Shown in pieces: positions 53,815-61,598 of a stretch of 61,942 bases of DNA. Origin of the DNA: Achromobacter deleyi. Its GTDB lineage: Bacteria; Pseudomonadota; Gammaproteobacteria; Burkholderiales; Burkholderiaceae_B. The stretch spans positions 1 to 61,942 of the forward strand of contig NZ_CADIJO010000031.1 in NCBI RefSeq assembly GCF_902859705.1. The letters run 5' to 3'. The stretch's first letter is position 1. Each line of letters begins with the position of its first letter. The notes under the pieces are model-generated. The model worked only from the letters and a program-made list of their open reading frames with translations, was not told where the DNA came from and ran no database searches. Position numbers and translations under genes: made by a program.

Positions 53815-55812
53815 TCAGGGGATCAGTTCGGAAACGGACTTGCCGGACAGGGCCAGCGACTTGACCTCGGCTTCGGTCAGCGCGCGCGACCAGAAGGCCA
53901 GGTCGTCGAAATACATCGTGTAGGGGCCCTTGGTGCCGGCGCAGCACACGCCGTAGGTGCCCTTGCCGTCTTCATTGAGGCCCAGGTGCGGGCCGAACAG
54001 GCCGGCGATCTTGGTCAGGTCGACCGCGGCGGTGGGCGTGGAACGGCTGGTGAAGCCCAGTTCCGGGTCGTAGACGTAGGCCGACATGGTCTTGGCGGTC
54101 TTGTCCACGGACATGGCCACGTACACGGGTTTGTTGGGCGTGAACTTCACGCCGTTGATGTCGACCCGCGTACCGCCAGCCAGGTTGAAGCGCAACTCGG
54201 GGCCGGCCCACTGGGCGATGGTGATGCCGGGGTTGCCGCCCGAGTTGTAGTCCTTGTTGCCCAGGATGGAGCGGTCGTTGGCGGTGCCGTCCGACTGGTA
54301 CCAGAAGCCGATGGTGAAGGCATTGACGGTGTCCAGCAGGCCCGCCGGATAGTCCAGCTTGAAGGCGCCGATGGGGTCGCCGGTACGCACGTTCTGGAAC
54401 ATCTTGCCGAACACGCCCTTGTCGGCGAACACCGGCGTCTGCGTGCCGTCGTAGGGGGTGATCGCCCCGCCGCCGGCGGCCTTGTCGGTCAGGTTGCCTT
54501 CGAACGGGAACAGCATCGTCAGGCCGGTCCGCAGCGACGGCAGCAGCGGCACCGGCGCCGTGTACACCACCGTGGCGCGCACTGCCGTCACGGCATTGCC
54601 CACCGAGATGGTGTAGTTCAGCTCGTGCATGCCTTCGGTCGTGAACGAGAACGCGGTGTCGACATAGTCGGTCGCCGTGCCGGGCAGGCGGGCGATTTCG
54701 GCGCCGTCACGCGCAATCACGATGTCGCCGGTCGGGATGCCGACGCGGGTCCAGTTCAGCGACACGCTCTTGTTGTCCATCGACGTGCGGCTGGCGGCGC
54801 GGCGCAGGGCCACCGACTCGGTCAGGGCAGCGCCCGCCATGTCGTACTGGCCGGCCGCCGGCAAGGCGCCCAGGTGCGCCAGCACGGTGGGCGCGGCGTC
54901 GGCGGCGCTGGGCAAGGCGTACCAGGCGCTGTTCCAGACGCCGTCGAACGACGCGTCGTCGGCGCTGCCGCCCAGCAACTGCGGCCGGTTCATCGCCAGC
55001 AGCGTGGTCTTGTTGAGCGAGAGCTGCAGGCCGTCGCTGCCGCCCGTGCGGTCCAGGCCATGGCTGGACGCCACCACCACCAGCCAGTTCTCTTCCGGAT
55101 GGTCGGCGCGGCGGCCGGCCACCTGGGCCAGCAAGGCGCCGATGGCGCTGTCGGTCTGGCGCAGGGTGGCCTGGTAGCCGGCGCCGAAGCCGGCGGCCAG
55201 GGCCGCGGTCTCGGGCGCGCCGAACTGCGCCACCACGACGTCGTAGCCTTCGGTGATGCGATCGCGCGCCTGGCTGGCCACGCAAGTGTCCACGCCCGCA
55301 CAGTCGGTCAGGCTTTGCAGGTAGCCGGCGGCGCGGTCATTGCCCGCCAGGCTGGCCAGCAACGTCGCATTGAAGGCCGCTGCCGTGCGCGCGGCGGGCT
55401 TGGCCGTCTTGACGCGCTGGAACAGCGTCGGCGTCTTGGGCGCCTGGCCCGGTGCGTTGCTGCGCACGCCATGCTGGTCGGCCCACTGGCCGGTCAGGAG
55501 CGTGGTCCAGCCCGGCACCAGCAGCGTGGGTTGCTGCGTCACGCCGCCCGTCACGCCGCCGGTCCAGCTGCGCGTCACGGTCAGTTGCGCCAGGCTGGGC
55601 AGGGACTTGTCCGCCACGCTCTGGCGATAGGCGTCGTACGTCAGGCCGTCCACGCCAATGAAAAGCACCTTGTTGGCCGCAGACGCGGCAGGCGGCTGCG
55701 TCGCCGGCGGCGTCGCCTCGTCGTCGTTCTTGTCGTCGCTGCCGCCGCATCCGGCCAGCGCGCCCAGGGCGGCCAGTGCCGCGCACCAGCGCTTCCACTT
55801 CATTACCTGCAT
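53815..55812 (-). CDS. Alkaline-phosphatase-superfamily lipoprotein with C-terminal LamG-like domain
   Basis: 666 aa from the ATG at 55812, where AAGGGA lies 8 nt upstream (an ATG at 55803 is possible). Lipobox LAGC (Cys22), followed by an Asp-rich stretch GGSDDKNDDE and a Thr/Pro tether. Residues about 48-390 resemble type I phosphodiesterases: metal-binding Asp55 in FIGVDGLTYDAY and a likely nucleophile Thr96 in PTLLVPGWTTLLTG, with ADQHGV. About residues 390-440 are a fibronectin/Ig-like link, and about 450-660 a concanavalin/LamG fold (LFPFEGNLTDKA, FTIGFWYQSDG, YFDDLAFWSRALTEAEV). The lectin-like part may hold it on a sugar surface. Confidence 0.85.
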   Translation of the reverse strand: MQVMKWKRWCAALAALGALAGCGGSDDKNDDEATPPATQPPAASAANKVLFIGVDGLTYDAYRQSVADKSLPSLAQLTVTRSWTGGVTGGVTQQPTLLVPGWTTLLTGQWADQHGVRSNAPGQAPKTPTLFQRVKTAKPAARTAAAFNATLLASLAGNDRAAGYLQSLTDCAGVDTCVASQARDRITEGYDVVVAQFGAPETAALAAGFGAGYQATLRQTDSAIGALLAQVAGRRADHPEENWLVVVASSHGLDRTGGSDGLQLSLNKTTLLAMNRPQLLGGSADDASFDGVWNSAWYALPSAADAAPTVLAHLGALPAAGQYDMAGAALTESVALRRAASRTSMDNKSVSLNWTRVGIPTGDIVIARDGAEIARLPGTATDYVDTAFSFTTEGMHELNYTISVGNAVTAVRATVVYTAPVPLLPSLRTGLTMLFPFEGNLTDKAAGGGAITPYDGTQTPVFADKGVFGKMFQNVRTGDPIGAFKLDYPAGLLDTVNAFTIGFWYQSDGTANDRSILGNKDYNSGGNPGITIAQWAGPELRFNLAGGTRVDINGVKFTPNKPVYVAMSVDKTAKTMSAYVYDPELGFTSRSTPTAAVDLTKIAGLFGPHLGLNEDGKGTYGVCCAGTKGPYTMYFDDLAFWSRALTEAEVKSLALSGKSVSELIP

Positions 55813-55851
55813 GTTCTTTCCCTTTCGAAACCCGCTTTGTGGGTGGCCCAC

Positions 55852-55885
55852 ATAGTGGCTTCGCAAGGTGAACGACGCATGAAGC
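55852..55885 (-). promoter_or_regulatory. Weak Pho-box-like promoter before the phosphatase-LamG gene
   Basis: On the minus strand GCTTCAT-GCGT-CGTTCAC (55868-55885) has 8 of 14 matches to two CTGTCAT units, and exactly 10 nt after it lies CACTAT (55852-55857), a poor -10. The geometry fits a Pho promoter but the match is weak. Confidence 0.25.
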
Positions 55886-55899
55886 AAAGAAAGGAATCG

Positions 55900-55924
55900 C
55901 TGATCGACGGATCAGGATTTTTTT
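55900..55924 (+). terminator. Orphan plus-strand terminator in the leader of the phosphatase-LamG gene
   Basis: CTGATC (55900-55905), loop GACG, GATCAG (55910-55915), then GA and seven T (55918-55924). It points along the plus strand, but no plus-strand gene precedes it for several kb. It may end an unannotated small antisense RNA. Confidence 0.55.
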
Positions 55925-55942
55925 CTGATGCGACACAGACGG

Positions 55943-55978
55943 AAACAAAGCGAAGGGACCGGCACGCCGGTCCCTTCG
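55943..55978 (-). terminator. Terminator of phoX
   Basis: CGAAGGGACCGGC and GCCGGTCCCTTCG (55951-55978) form a stem of 12-13 bp; on the minus strand it is followed by CTTTGTTT. It separates phoX from the downstream phosphatase-LamG operon. Confidence 0.85.
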
Positions 55979-56042
55979 AGGTCTCACGCGGGCGGACGCG
56001 GCGTTTTGCGCGCTGCCTCCGCCCTGTTCGGCGCCAGGCCGA

Positions 56043-57998
56043 TCAGTTGCCGATCTTCACGCCGGTCAGGTAGCCCACCGACGCGCCGAAGCCGTCCTTG
56101 TAGTTGGCCTTGACCAGCGGTTCCAGCGTGGGCCGCACCTTGGCGTGCACGCTGCCCCAGTCGGCGGCGTGCTGGAAGTTGCTGGTGATGTAGGTCCAGC
56201 CGTTGATCTCGTCCACCGCCTGCAGGCCGGTGGATTCAGCCGCCACCGGGCACGACAACAGGCGCGACAGCGCCTTGGTGTCGACGTTGTAGGCCCACAG
56301 GAAGTTGTTGACGTGGCCGCCGCTATCCTCGCCCACGAACAGCGTGCGCAGCTTTTCCGAGAACTTCAGGTTGTCGGGGTTGGAGATCTTGTCGGCATTG
56401 TGGGTGTTGCCCAGTTCGTCGACCGGCGAGATCGGCGCGCCGACCAGTTCGGCCACGGCCGCCATGTCCACGGGCACCCATTCGCTGTCGATCGCCTGGC
56501 CGTTGGTGTCGACCTGGCCGGCCTTCATGTGCAGCTGGTAGACGGCGCCGGCCGAGTTGGCCGTGACCTTCATGCCGGCCACGGTGCCGTCGACCATCGA
56601 GCTTTCGATGCGCGACATGGCGCTGTAGGCGATCTTGTCCTTGACGTTGACCGTGGTGCCTTCCATCTTGGTAAAGCCCAGCGTGCCGCCGACCAGCGCG
56701 GCGTAGCGGTGGGTCTCCAGGAAGGCGGCGGCCTGGCGGCGGCCCGGCATCAGCTTGACCCAGTTGTCGCCGCCGCTGAAGCGGATCTTGGTGAAGGTGT
56801 TGTCGGCGGGGTCCGTCTTGCGCACGTCCATGATGTCGGCGGCGGTCAGCTGGTCGGCCAGTTCCTTGACTTCGGCGCTGGTAGCGTGGCCCAGGTTGAT
56901 CCAGGTCAGCGTGCCGGCGCCCGGGCCGGTGCCCGAGGTCTGCGTCCACTTGGCCACGTACAGCGAGCCCGACGACAGGTCGGCCTTGCGGTCGGCCACG
57001 AACATGAACAGGCCGCCGTTGGTGGCGTCATCGCCCATCAGCGCGGTGCGCTGGTCGGGCATGATCTGGACCAGCTCGTGCGAGATGCGGCCCATGCAGT
57101 AGTGCTTCTTGATGCTGCCGGTGCCGTCCGGGTTCACCGTCACTTCCGGCATGTGGCCGTAGTGGTACGGGTTGGCCTTGTTGGGGTCGTTGAACAGGTT
57201 CTGGCTGTAGGCCTGGAACTGCGCCTGGGTCTTGGCGACGGTGGCGTCGGGTTCGTACTCTTCGCTGGACAGGTGGGTGTTCCAGGGCGACAGGCTGGCG
57301 CCGCAGGTGATCCACAGGCCGTTCACCGACGAGGTGTCGACGTTGCTGTACTTGACCAGGCTGAGCTTGCCGGTGGCCGGGTCCTGCGCCAGGGTCAGCA
57401 CGGCGATCGGCGACGGCAGGCGGCCGTACATGTCGTTGCCGGCCTGGTCCATCGACTGATATTCGAACTGCACCACGGCGAACACGGTATTGCCATTGAC
57501 GCCCGGCACCTTGGGCGCTTCCAGCTTCAGCAGCGACATGCCGTCCGGGCAGTTCGAGAAGAACGCGCGCGCCTTGGCAGGCACCGAGTTGTCCATGATG
57601 GGCGCGCCGGTGTTGTCGAAATAGGCGCCGGCGATGATGCTGCCGCCCTTGCCGTCCGGCACCGCGTCGCCGGTCATGAAGAACTGTTCGTAGCCCAGGT
57701 CGACCTTGCGGGTCGAGCCGTCGCTGAACGTCAGCACCATCGACGAGCCCACCGTGGTGCGCGCCATCAGGGCGGGGTTGGCCAGCGAAGGCGCGGGCAT
57801 CGACGTGAACGAAGCGGACTTGAACGTGACGTTGGGCGCGGGCGGGTTGCCCGGCGTGACGACTTCATCATCGTCATCGTCGCTGGAATTACAGCCCGCC
57901 AGCAGCGCGGCCATGCTTACGCCGCCCAGCGGCAGCATCGGCGCACCGCCGAGCATTTTCAGAAGGCGACGGCGGTTGGCGTGTGTCGTGTCTTGCAT
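56043..57998 (-). CDS. phoX: PhoX-family alkaline phosphatase, Tat-exported lipoprotein
   Basis: 651 aa from the ATG at 57998 with AGGAAAC upstream; the frame runs further but without homology. The N-terminus has a twin-arginine motif (NRRRLLKML) and ends in a lipobox (LLAGC), then NSSDDDDDEVV and a Pro tether. The remainder is the PhoX/DUF839 beta-propeller (NGLWITCGASLSPWNTHLSSEEYEP, HYCMGRISHELVQIMPDQRTALMGDD, RFSGGDNWVKLM), a Ca/Fe-dependent phosphatase family induced by phosphate starvation. A Pho-box promoter lies upstream and a strong terminator downstream. Divergent from the type II secretion genes. Confidence 0.93.
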   Translation of the reverse strand: MQDTTHANRRRLLKMLGGAPMLPLGGVSMAALLAGCNSSDDDDDEVVTPGNPPAPNVTFKSASFTSMPAPSLANPALMARTTVGSSMVLTFSDGSTRKVDLGYEQFFMTGDAVPDGKGGSIIAGAYFDNTGAPIMDNSVPAKARAFFSNCPDGMSLLKLEAPKVPGVNGNTVFAVVQFEYQSMDQAGNDMYGRLPSPIAVLTLAQDPATGKLSLVKYSNVDTSSVNGLWITCGASLSPWNTHLSSEEYEPDATVAKTQAQFQAYSQNLFNDPNKANPYHYGHMPEVTVNPDGTGSIKKHYCMGRISHELVQIMPDQRTALMGDDATNGGLFMFVADRKADLSSGSLYVAKWTQTSGTGPGAGTLTWINLGHATSAEVKELADQLTAADIMDVRKTDPADNTFTKIRFSGGDNWVKLMPGRRQAAAFLETHRYAALVGGTLGFTKMEGTTVNVKDKIAYSAMSRIESSMVDGTVAGMKVTANSAGAVYQLHMKAGQVDTNGQAIDSEWVPVDMAAVAELVGAPISPVDELGNTHNADKISNPDNLKFSEKLRTLFVGEDSGGHVNNFLWAYNVDTKALSRLLSCPVAAESTGLQAVDEINGWTYITSNFQHAADWGSVHAKVRPTLEPLVKANYKDGFGASVGYLTGVKIGN

Positions 57999-58054
57999 CG
58001 TTGTTTCCTGTGGGGAGGGGTCAATGCCGCGGGGCTTCGCCGCAGCGTGCACGC

Positions 58055-58088
58055 ATGCTAGACAGGCGGCATTTAAGCTTGATGACAG
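58055..58088 (-). promoter_or_regulatory. Pho-box promoter of phoX
   Basis: Minus strand: CTGTCAT-CAAG-CTTAAAT (58071-58088), first half identical to the PhoB half-site and the second 4 of 7. Exactly 10 nt later lies TAGCAT (58055-58060), the spacing seen in PhoB-dependent promoters that have no -35. It is about 57-90 bp before the phoX start. Confidence 0.65.
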
Positions 58089-58216
58089 CGCTTCGTTTGC
58101 ATCTTGAAAGCAATTGCGCCGCGCTATCGCGGACTTGTCATGATCGGCCGCTATAGTCGGGCGCATTCCTGTCTGCGCGTCCCGCCTGTCGGTGCGCGCC
58201 TTTCGCCTTGCCCTTC

Positions 58217-58663
58217 ATGCCTTTGTCCCTACGCTTGTCCCTACCCGCGGCGCCTGCCGCGCTTCGTGTCCTGGCCGTGCTGGCGCTGGCCGCCGGCCTG
58301 GGCGTCTGGGGTGCGGTGCTGCTCGCACCCGGCCCTGGCCCCCTGCCCCCCGCGCTCTCGGCGCCCGCACCGCGCGCCGCCGACAACACGCCGGTGGCGC
58401 TCTGGTTCGGCCGCGATGAAGTGATGCGCACGCAGATCAGCGTGCTGGGCGTGATTGCCGCCGGCACGGATGGCGCCGCCGTCTTCAGCGTCGACGGCGG
58501 CCCGCCGCTGGCCTGGCGCGTGGGCGATGAAGTCGCGCCGGGCATTCTCTTGAAAGAGATCGGCGCCGACGCGATCACGGTCGAGCAAGGCGGCCGCGCC
58601 AACCGCCTGGCGGCCCCGGTGTTCCCGGCCCCCGCGGACGGCATCGCCAGCGCGGCCAAGTGA
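58217..58663 (+). CDS. gspC: Type II secretion GspC, short form
   Basis: 148 aa from the ATG at 58217 (a TTG at 58208 is in frame). One membrane helix near the N-terminus (about 16-38), then a homology region (VALWFGRDEVMRTQISVLGVIAAGTDGAAVFSVDGGPPLAWRVGDEVAPGILLKEIGADAITV). That is the HR domain that contacts the secretin; the PDZ or coiled-coil domain of long GspC proteins is absent. It is the first gene of the visible gsp set, divergent from phoX. Confidence 0.85.
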   Translation: MPLSLRLSLPAAPAALRVLAVLALAAGLGVWGAVLLAPGPGPLPPALSAPAPRAADNTPVALWFGRDEVMRTQISVLGVIAAGTDGAAVFSVDGGPPLAWRVGDEVAPGILLKEIGADAITVEQGGRANRLAAPVFPAPADGIASAAK

Positions 58664-58672
58664 GCGCGCTCA

Positions 58673-58706
58673 GGCTCATATTGCTGTCATATTTCATGTC
58701 CACAAT
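58673..58706 (+). promoter_or_regulatory. Pho-box promoter upstream of gspG
   Basis: GGCTCAT-ATTG-CTGTCAT (58673-58690): second half is a perfect CTGTCAT, first half keeps TCAT. Exactly 10 nt later CACAAT (58701-58706) matches TATAAT at 4 of 6. It lies in the 76-bp gap between gspC and gspG, with a likely start near 58713 and a GGAG ribosome site before the GTG. Confidence 0.6.
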
Positions 58707-58739
58707 CCTCCGCTTCTACTGAAAGACCGGAGTTGTAAA

Positions 58740-59168
58740 GTGCGTCAGACATCGCGTGGGCCTGCCCGCCAGCAAGGTTTCACCCTGATCGAGATCATGG
58801 TGGTCATCGTGATCATGGGGATTCTTGCGGCCCTGATCGTTCCGCGCGTGCTCGACCGTCCCGACCAGGCCCGCCAGGTGGCGGCGCGCCAGGATATCGG
58901 CGGCATCATGCAGGCGCTCAAGCTGTATCGGCTGGACAACGGCCGCTACCCCACCACCGCCCAGGGCCTGCGCGCGCTGGTCGAAAAGCCCGAAGGCGCG
59001 TCCAACTGGCGCGGCTACCTGGACAAGCTGCCCAATGACCCCTGGGGCCACCCGTATCAATACCTGAGCCCTGGCGTCAAAGGCGATATCGATGTGTTCT
59101 CGTTCGGCGCCGACAACAAGCCCGGGGGAGAAGGCGGCGATGCCGACATCGGTTCGTGGGAACTCTGA
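58740..59168 (+). CDS. gspG: Type II secretion major pseudopilin GspG
   Basis: 142 aa from a GTG with GGAG upstream. The prepilin-peptidase site is QQG|FTLIEIMV with Glu5. Then RYPTTAQGLRALVEKP, LDKLPNDPWGHPYQYLSPG and DIDVFSFGADNKPGGEG DADIGSWEL are the classical major-pseudopilin motifs (calcium-binding loop at the end). It forms the pseudopilus shaft. First of the pseudopilin set. Confidence 0.97.
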   Translation: MRQTSRGPARQQGFTLIEIMVVIVIMGILAALIVPRVLDRPDQARQVAARQDIGGIMQALKLYRLDNGRYPTTAQGLRALVEKPEGASNWRGYLDKLPNDPWGHPYQYLSPGVKGDIDVFSFGADNKPGGEGGDADIGSWEL

Positions 59169-59628
59169 ACGCGGCTTCACGCTAGTCGAAGTCCTGGTGG
59201 TGCTGGTGATCGTCGCCATCGCCGCCAGCATGGTCAGCCTGTCCATCGGCAAGGGCCCGGACCCGCTGCGCGACGACGCGCAGCGCCTGGCCGACGCCTT
59301 TACCGTGGCCCAAAGCGAAGCCCGCAGCGACGGCCGGCCGATACGTTGGCTGCCCGCCGCCGGCGGCTGGTCGTTCGAACGCCAGGGCCGCGCCGACTCG
59401 CCCACCGCCGACGAAGACGTGACGCTGCCCGTGGACAAGCTGGAACGCGACGACGCGCTGCGCCCGCGCGCCTGGCTGGCCGGCCCCGTGCAACTGCGGC
59501 TGAATCCGAACCGGCCGCTGGTCTTCAATACCGAGTGGGTGGCCGATCCGTTCAGCCTGCAGCTGCGGGCGGGCGAATCGCTCGTGACGCTGTCGCGCGA
59601 TGCGTCGGGACACTATGACATCCGCTGA
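59140..59628 (+). CDS. gspH: Type II secretion minor pseudopilin GspH
   Basis: 162 aa from the ATG at 59140, which overlaps gspG by 29 nt and has GGGGGAG upstream. Prepilin site ERG|FTLVEVLV with Glu5; the rest is a short globular beta domain. Tip or shaft-associated pseudopilin. Confidence 0.92.
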   Translation: MPTSVRGNSERGFTLVEVLVVLVIVAIAASMVSLSIGKGPDPLRDDAQRLADAFTVAQSEARSDGRPIRWLPAAGGWSFERQGRADSPTADEDVTLPVDKLERDDALRPRAWLAGPVQLRLNPNRPLVFNTEWVADPFSLQLRAGESLVTLSRDASGHYDIR

Positions 59629-60013
59629 ATTTCCCGCTTTGCGGCAACGCCAGCGCCAGCGCGGCTTCACCTTGATCGAGGTGCTGGTGGCGCTGGCCAT
59701 CATCGCGGTCGCGATGGGCGCGGCCCTGCGCGCCACCGGCGTCATGGCCGCCAACAACCGCGCGCTGCAGGACAAGACGCTGGCGCTGCTGGCCGCGCAG
59801 AACGCGCTGACGCAGTTGCGGCTGGAGCAGACGCTGCCGCGCGCCGGCACGCAGACCGTGCCCTGCCCCCAAGGCGGCCTGGCGCTGCGCTGCGAGCTGG
59901 AATTCACCAATTCGCTGAACCGCAGTTTCCGCCAGGTCTCGGTCAAGGTCCGCGACAACGCGGACGGCGGGGTCCTGCTGCAACTGGACGGCCTGTTGTC
60001 GAGCCTGCGATGA
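59615..60013 (+). CDS. gspI: Type II secretion minor pseudopilin GspI
   Basis: 132 aa from the ATG at 59615, overlapping the gspH end; an ATG at 59600 would add 5 residues. Prepilin site QRG|FTLIEVLV. GspI starts the tip complex with GspJ and GspK. Confidence 0.91.
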   Translation: MTSAEFPALRQRQRQRGFTLIEVLVALAIIAVAMGAALRATGVMAANNRALQDKTLALLAAQNALTQLRLEQTLPRAGTQTVPCPQGGLALRCELEFTNSLNRSFRQVSVKVRDNADGGVLLQLDGLLSSLR

Positions 60014-60657
60014 GTCTGCTCCACACCTCGCCCCCAACCCTGCGCCACGCTCGCCGCCCCCGCGGCCGCGCCGAAGCGGGCTTCACGCTGATCGAAGTGC
60101 TGGTCGCCCTGGCGTTGATGGCGCTGGTCAGCCTGATGGCCTGGCGCGGCCTGGAAAGCGTGTCCAGCGCACGCGAATGGATCTCGCAGCAGGCCGAAGA
60201 CACCGACGCCATCGTGCGCACGCTGGGCCAGATCGGCCGCGACGCCGAACTGGCCTACAACGGCCCGTCGTTCGCTTCGCCCGGCATCGATGCGCGCGTC
60301 TTCACCAGCGGCATCCGCCTCTTGCCTGGCACCGCCGGCGCCCAGACGCTGGAAATCCTGCGGCCCGATCCGGACGGCAGCGGCCGCTGGCAGCGCGTGC
60401 AATGGTCCGTGCGCAAGGACGGCCTGTGGCGTGCCAGCGGTGTTTCGGCCGAACAGGCGCCGCTGCCGCCCGCGGGCGACGGCGTGCTGCTCCTGCCCGG
60501 CGTGCGCGCGCTGGTGCTGCGCGGCTGGGTGCCCGGCGCCGGCTGGATGGATACGCGCTCGCCGTTTTCGGCCACGCCCAGCGGCATCGAGATCGCGCTG
60601 GACCGCGGTGCGGGCGCCGACACCCGGCGCTACAGCCGCATCCTGGAGCTGCCATGA
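60010..60657 (+). CDS. gspJ: Type II secretion minor pseudopilin GspJ
   Basis: 215 aa. The ATG overlaps the gspI stop (ATGA). Prepilin site EAG|FTLIEVLV preceded by a basic leader; larger beta-rich C-terminal domain (SPFSATPSGIEIALDRG). Part of the I-J-K tip. Confidence 0.93.
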   Translation: MSLLHTSPPTLRHARRPRGRAEAGFTLIEVLVALALMALVSLMAWRGLESVSSAREWISQQAEDTDAIVRTLGQIGRDAELAYNGPSFASPGIDARVFTSGIRLLPGTAGAQTLEILRPDPDGSGRWQRVQWSVRKDGLWRASGVSAEQAPLPPAGDGVLLLPGVRALVLRGWVPGAGWMDTRSPFSATPSGIEIALDRGAGADTRRYSRILELP

Positions 60658-61598
60658 ACGCGCCCCGCCCGCGCGAACGCGGCGCTGCCGTCATCAGCGC
60701 CCTGATCATCGTGGCCATCGTGGCCGCGCTGACCACCAGCCTGTTCCAGCGCCAGACCGCCAGCACACGCCGCGTCGAAAACGAAATGGCACGGGTGCAG
60801 GCGCGCATGATGCTGGCCGGCGGCATCGACTGGGCCCGCCTGGTGATCCGCGACCACGGCAAGCGCGAATCCACCACCCGCGGGGACCAGATCTGGGCCA
60901 CGCCGATACTCGACACCCGCATCGAACGCCCCGGCGATGACCGCGTGGCGGTGTTCTCCGGCCGCGTGCAGGACGAACAAGGCAAGTACAACCTGAACAA
61001 CCTGGCCAACCATGGCGTGCCGCAGCCCGAACAGGAACAGGTGCTGCGGCGCCTGCTGGCCAGCCTGCGCCTGCCCGACGCGCTGGCCGCGCGCATGCTG
61101 GACATCATCGTGGCCAGCCAGCCGCCCGCACAGCCGGCCGATGCGCCCACGCCGGCCCAGGGCGGCCAGACCCCGGATGCCCGCGCGCCGCAGCCGCGCG
61201 GCATCGACGACGTGGCCGCGCTGCTGGGGCTGGAGCCCGCGGTGCGCAACGAACTGCGCCGCACCATGACCGTGCTGCCGCTGGCCACCAATGTCAACGT
61301 CAACACCGCGCCGCCGGAAGTCATCGCCGCGCTGGTGCCGGGCCTGTCGCTCAGCCAGGCCCGCGCCATCACCGGCGAACGCGACCGCGGCAACTGGTTC
61401 AACAACAGCGGCGACTTCGCCAACCGGCTTGCCGCCACGGGCGTGAAGACCCCGGCGCCGGCCGTCGTCACCGCCAGCGGCTGGTTCATCGCCAATGGCG
61501 TGGTTGCCTACGAACGGGCCCGGGTCTCGATGCAGGCGCTGATACGCAGTGCCCCGCCGGCCGCGCCCGACACCCTCTGGACTAGAGAAAATCCGTGA
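60654..61598 (+). CDS. gspK: Type II secretion minor pseudopilin GspK
   Basis: 314 aa from the ATG at 60654, overlapping the gspJ stop (ATGA). The leader ERG|AAVISALIIV lacks the usual Glu5, as is normal for GspK. A large C-terminal part (NLNNLANHGVPQPEQEQVLRRLL and VNVNTAPPEVIAALVPGLS) is the characteristic GspK domain that caps the pseudopilus. Confidence 0.95.
   Translation: MNAPRPRERGAAVISALIIVAIVAALTTSLFQRQTASTRRVENEMARVQARMMLAGGIDWARLVIRDHGKRESTTRGDQIWATPILDTRIERPGDDRVAVFSGRVQDEQGKYNLNNLANHGVPQPEQEQVLRRLLASLRLPDALAARMLDIIVASQPPAQPADAPTPAQGGQTPDARAPQPRGIDDVAALLGLEPAVRNELRRTMTVLPLATNVNVNTAPPEVIAALVPGLSLSQARAITGERDRGNWFNNSGDFANRLAATGVKTPAPAVVTASGWFIANGVVAYERARVSMQALIRSAPPAAPDTLWTRENP

Noticed and set aside
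58168..58195. Pho box in plus orientation directly before gspC
   Set aside because: Two CTGTC copies occur, but 17 nt apart instead of 11, so they do not form a PhoB site.
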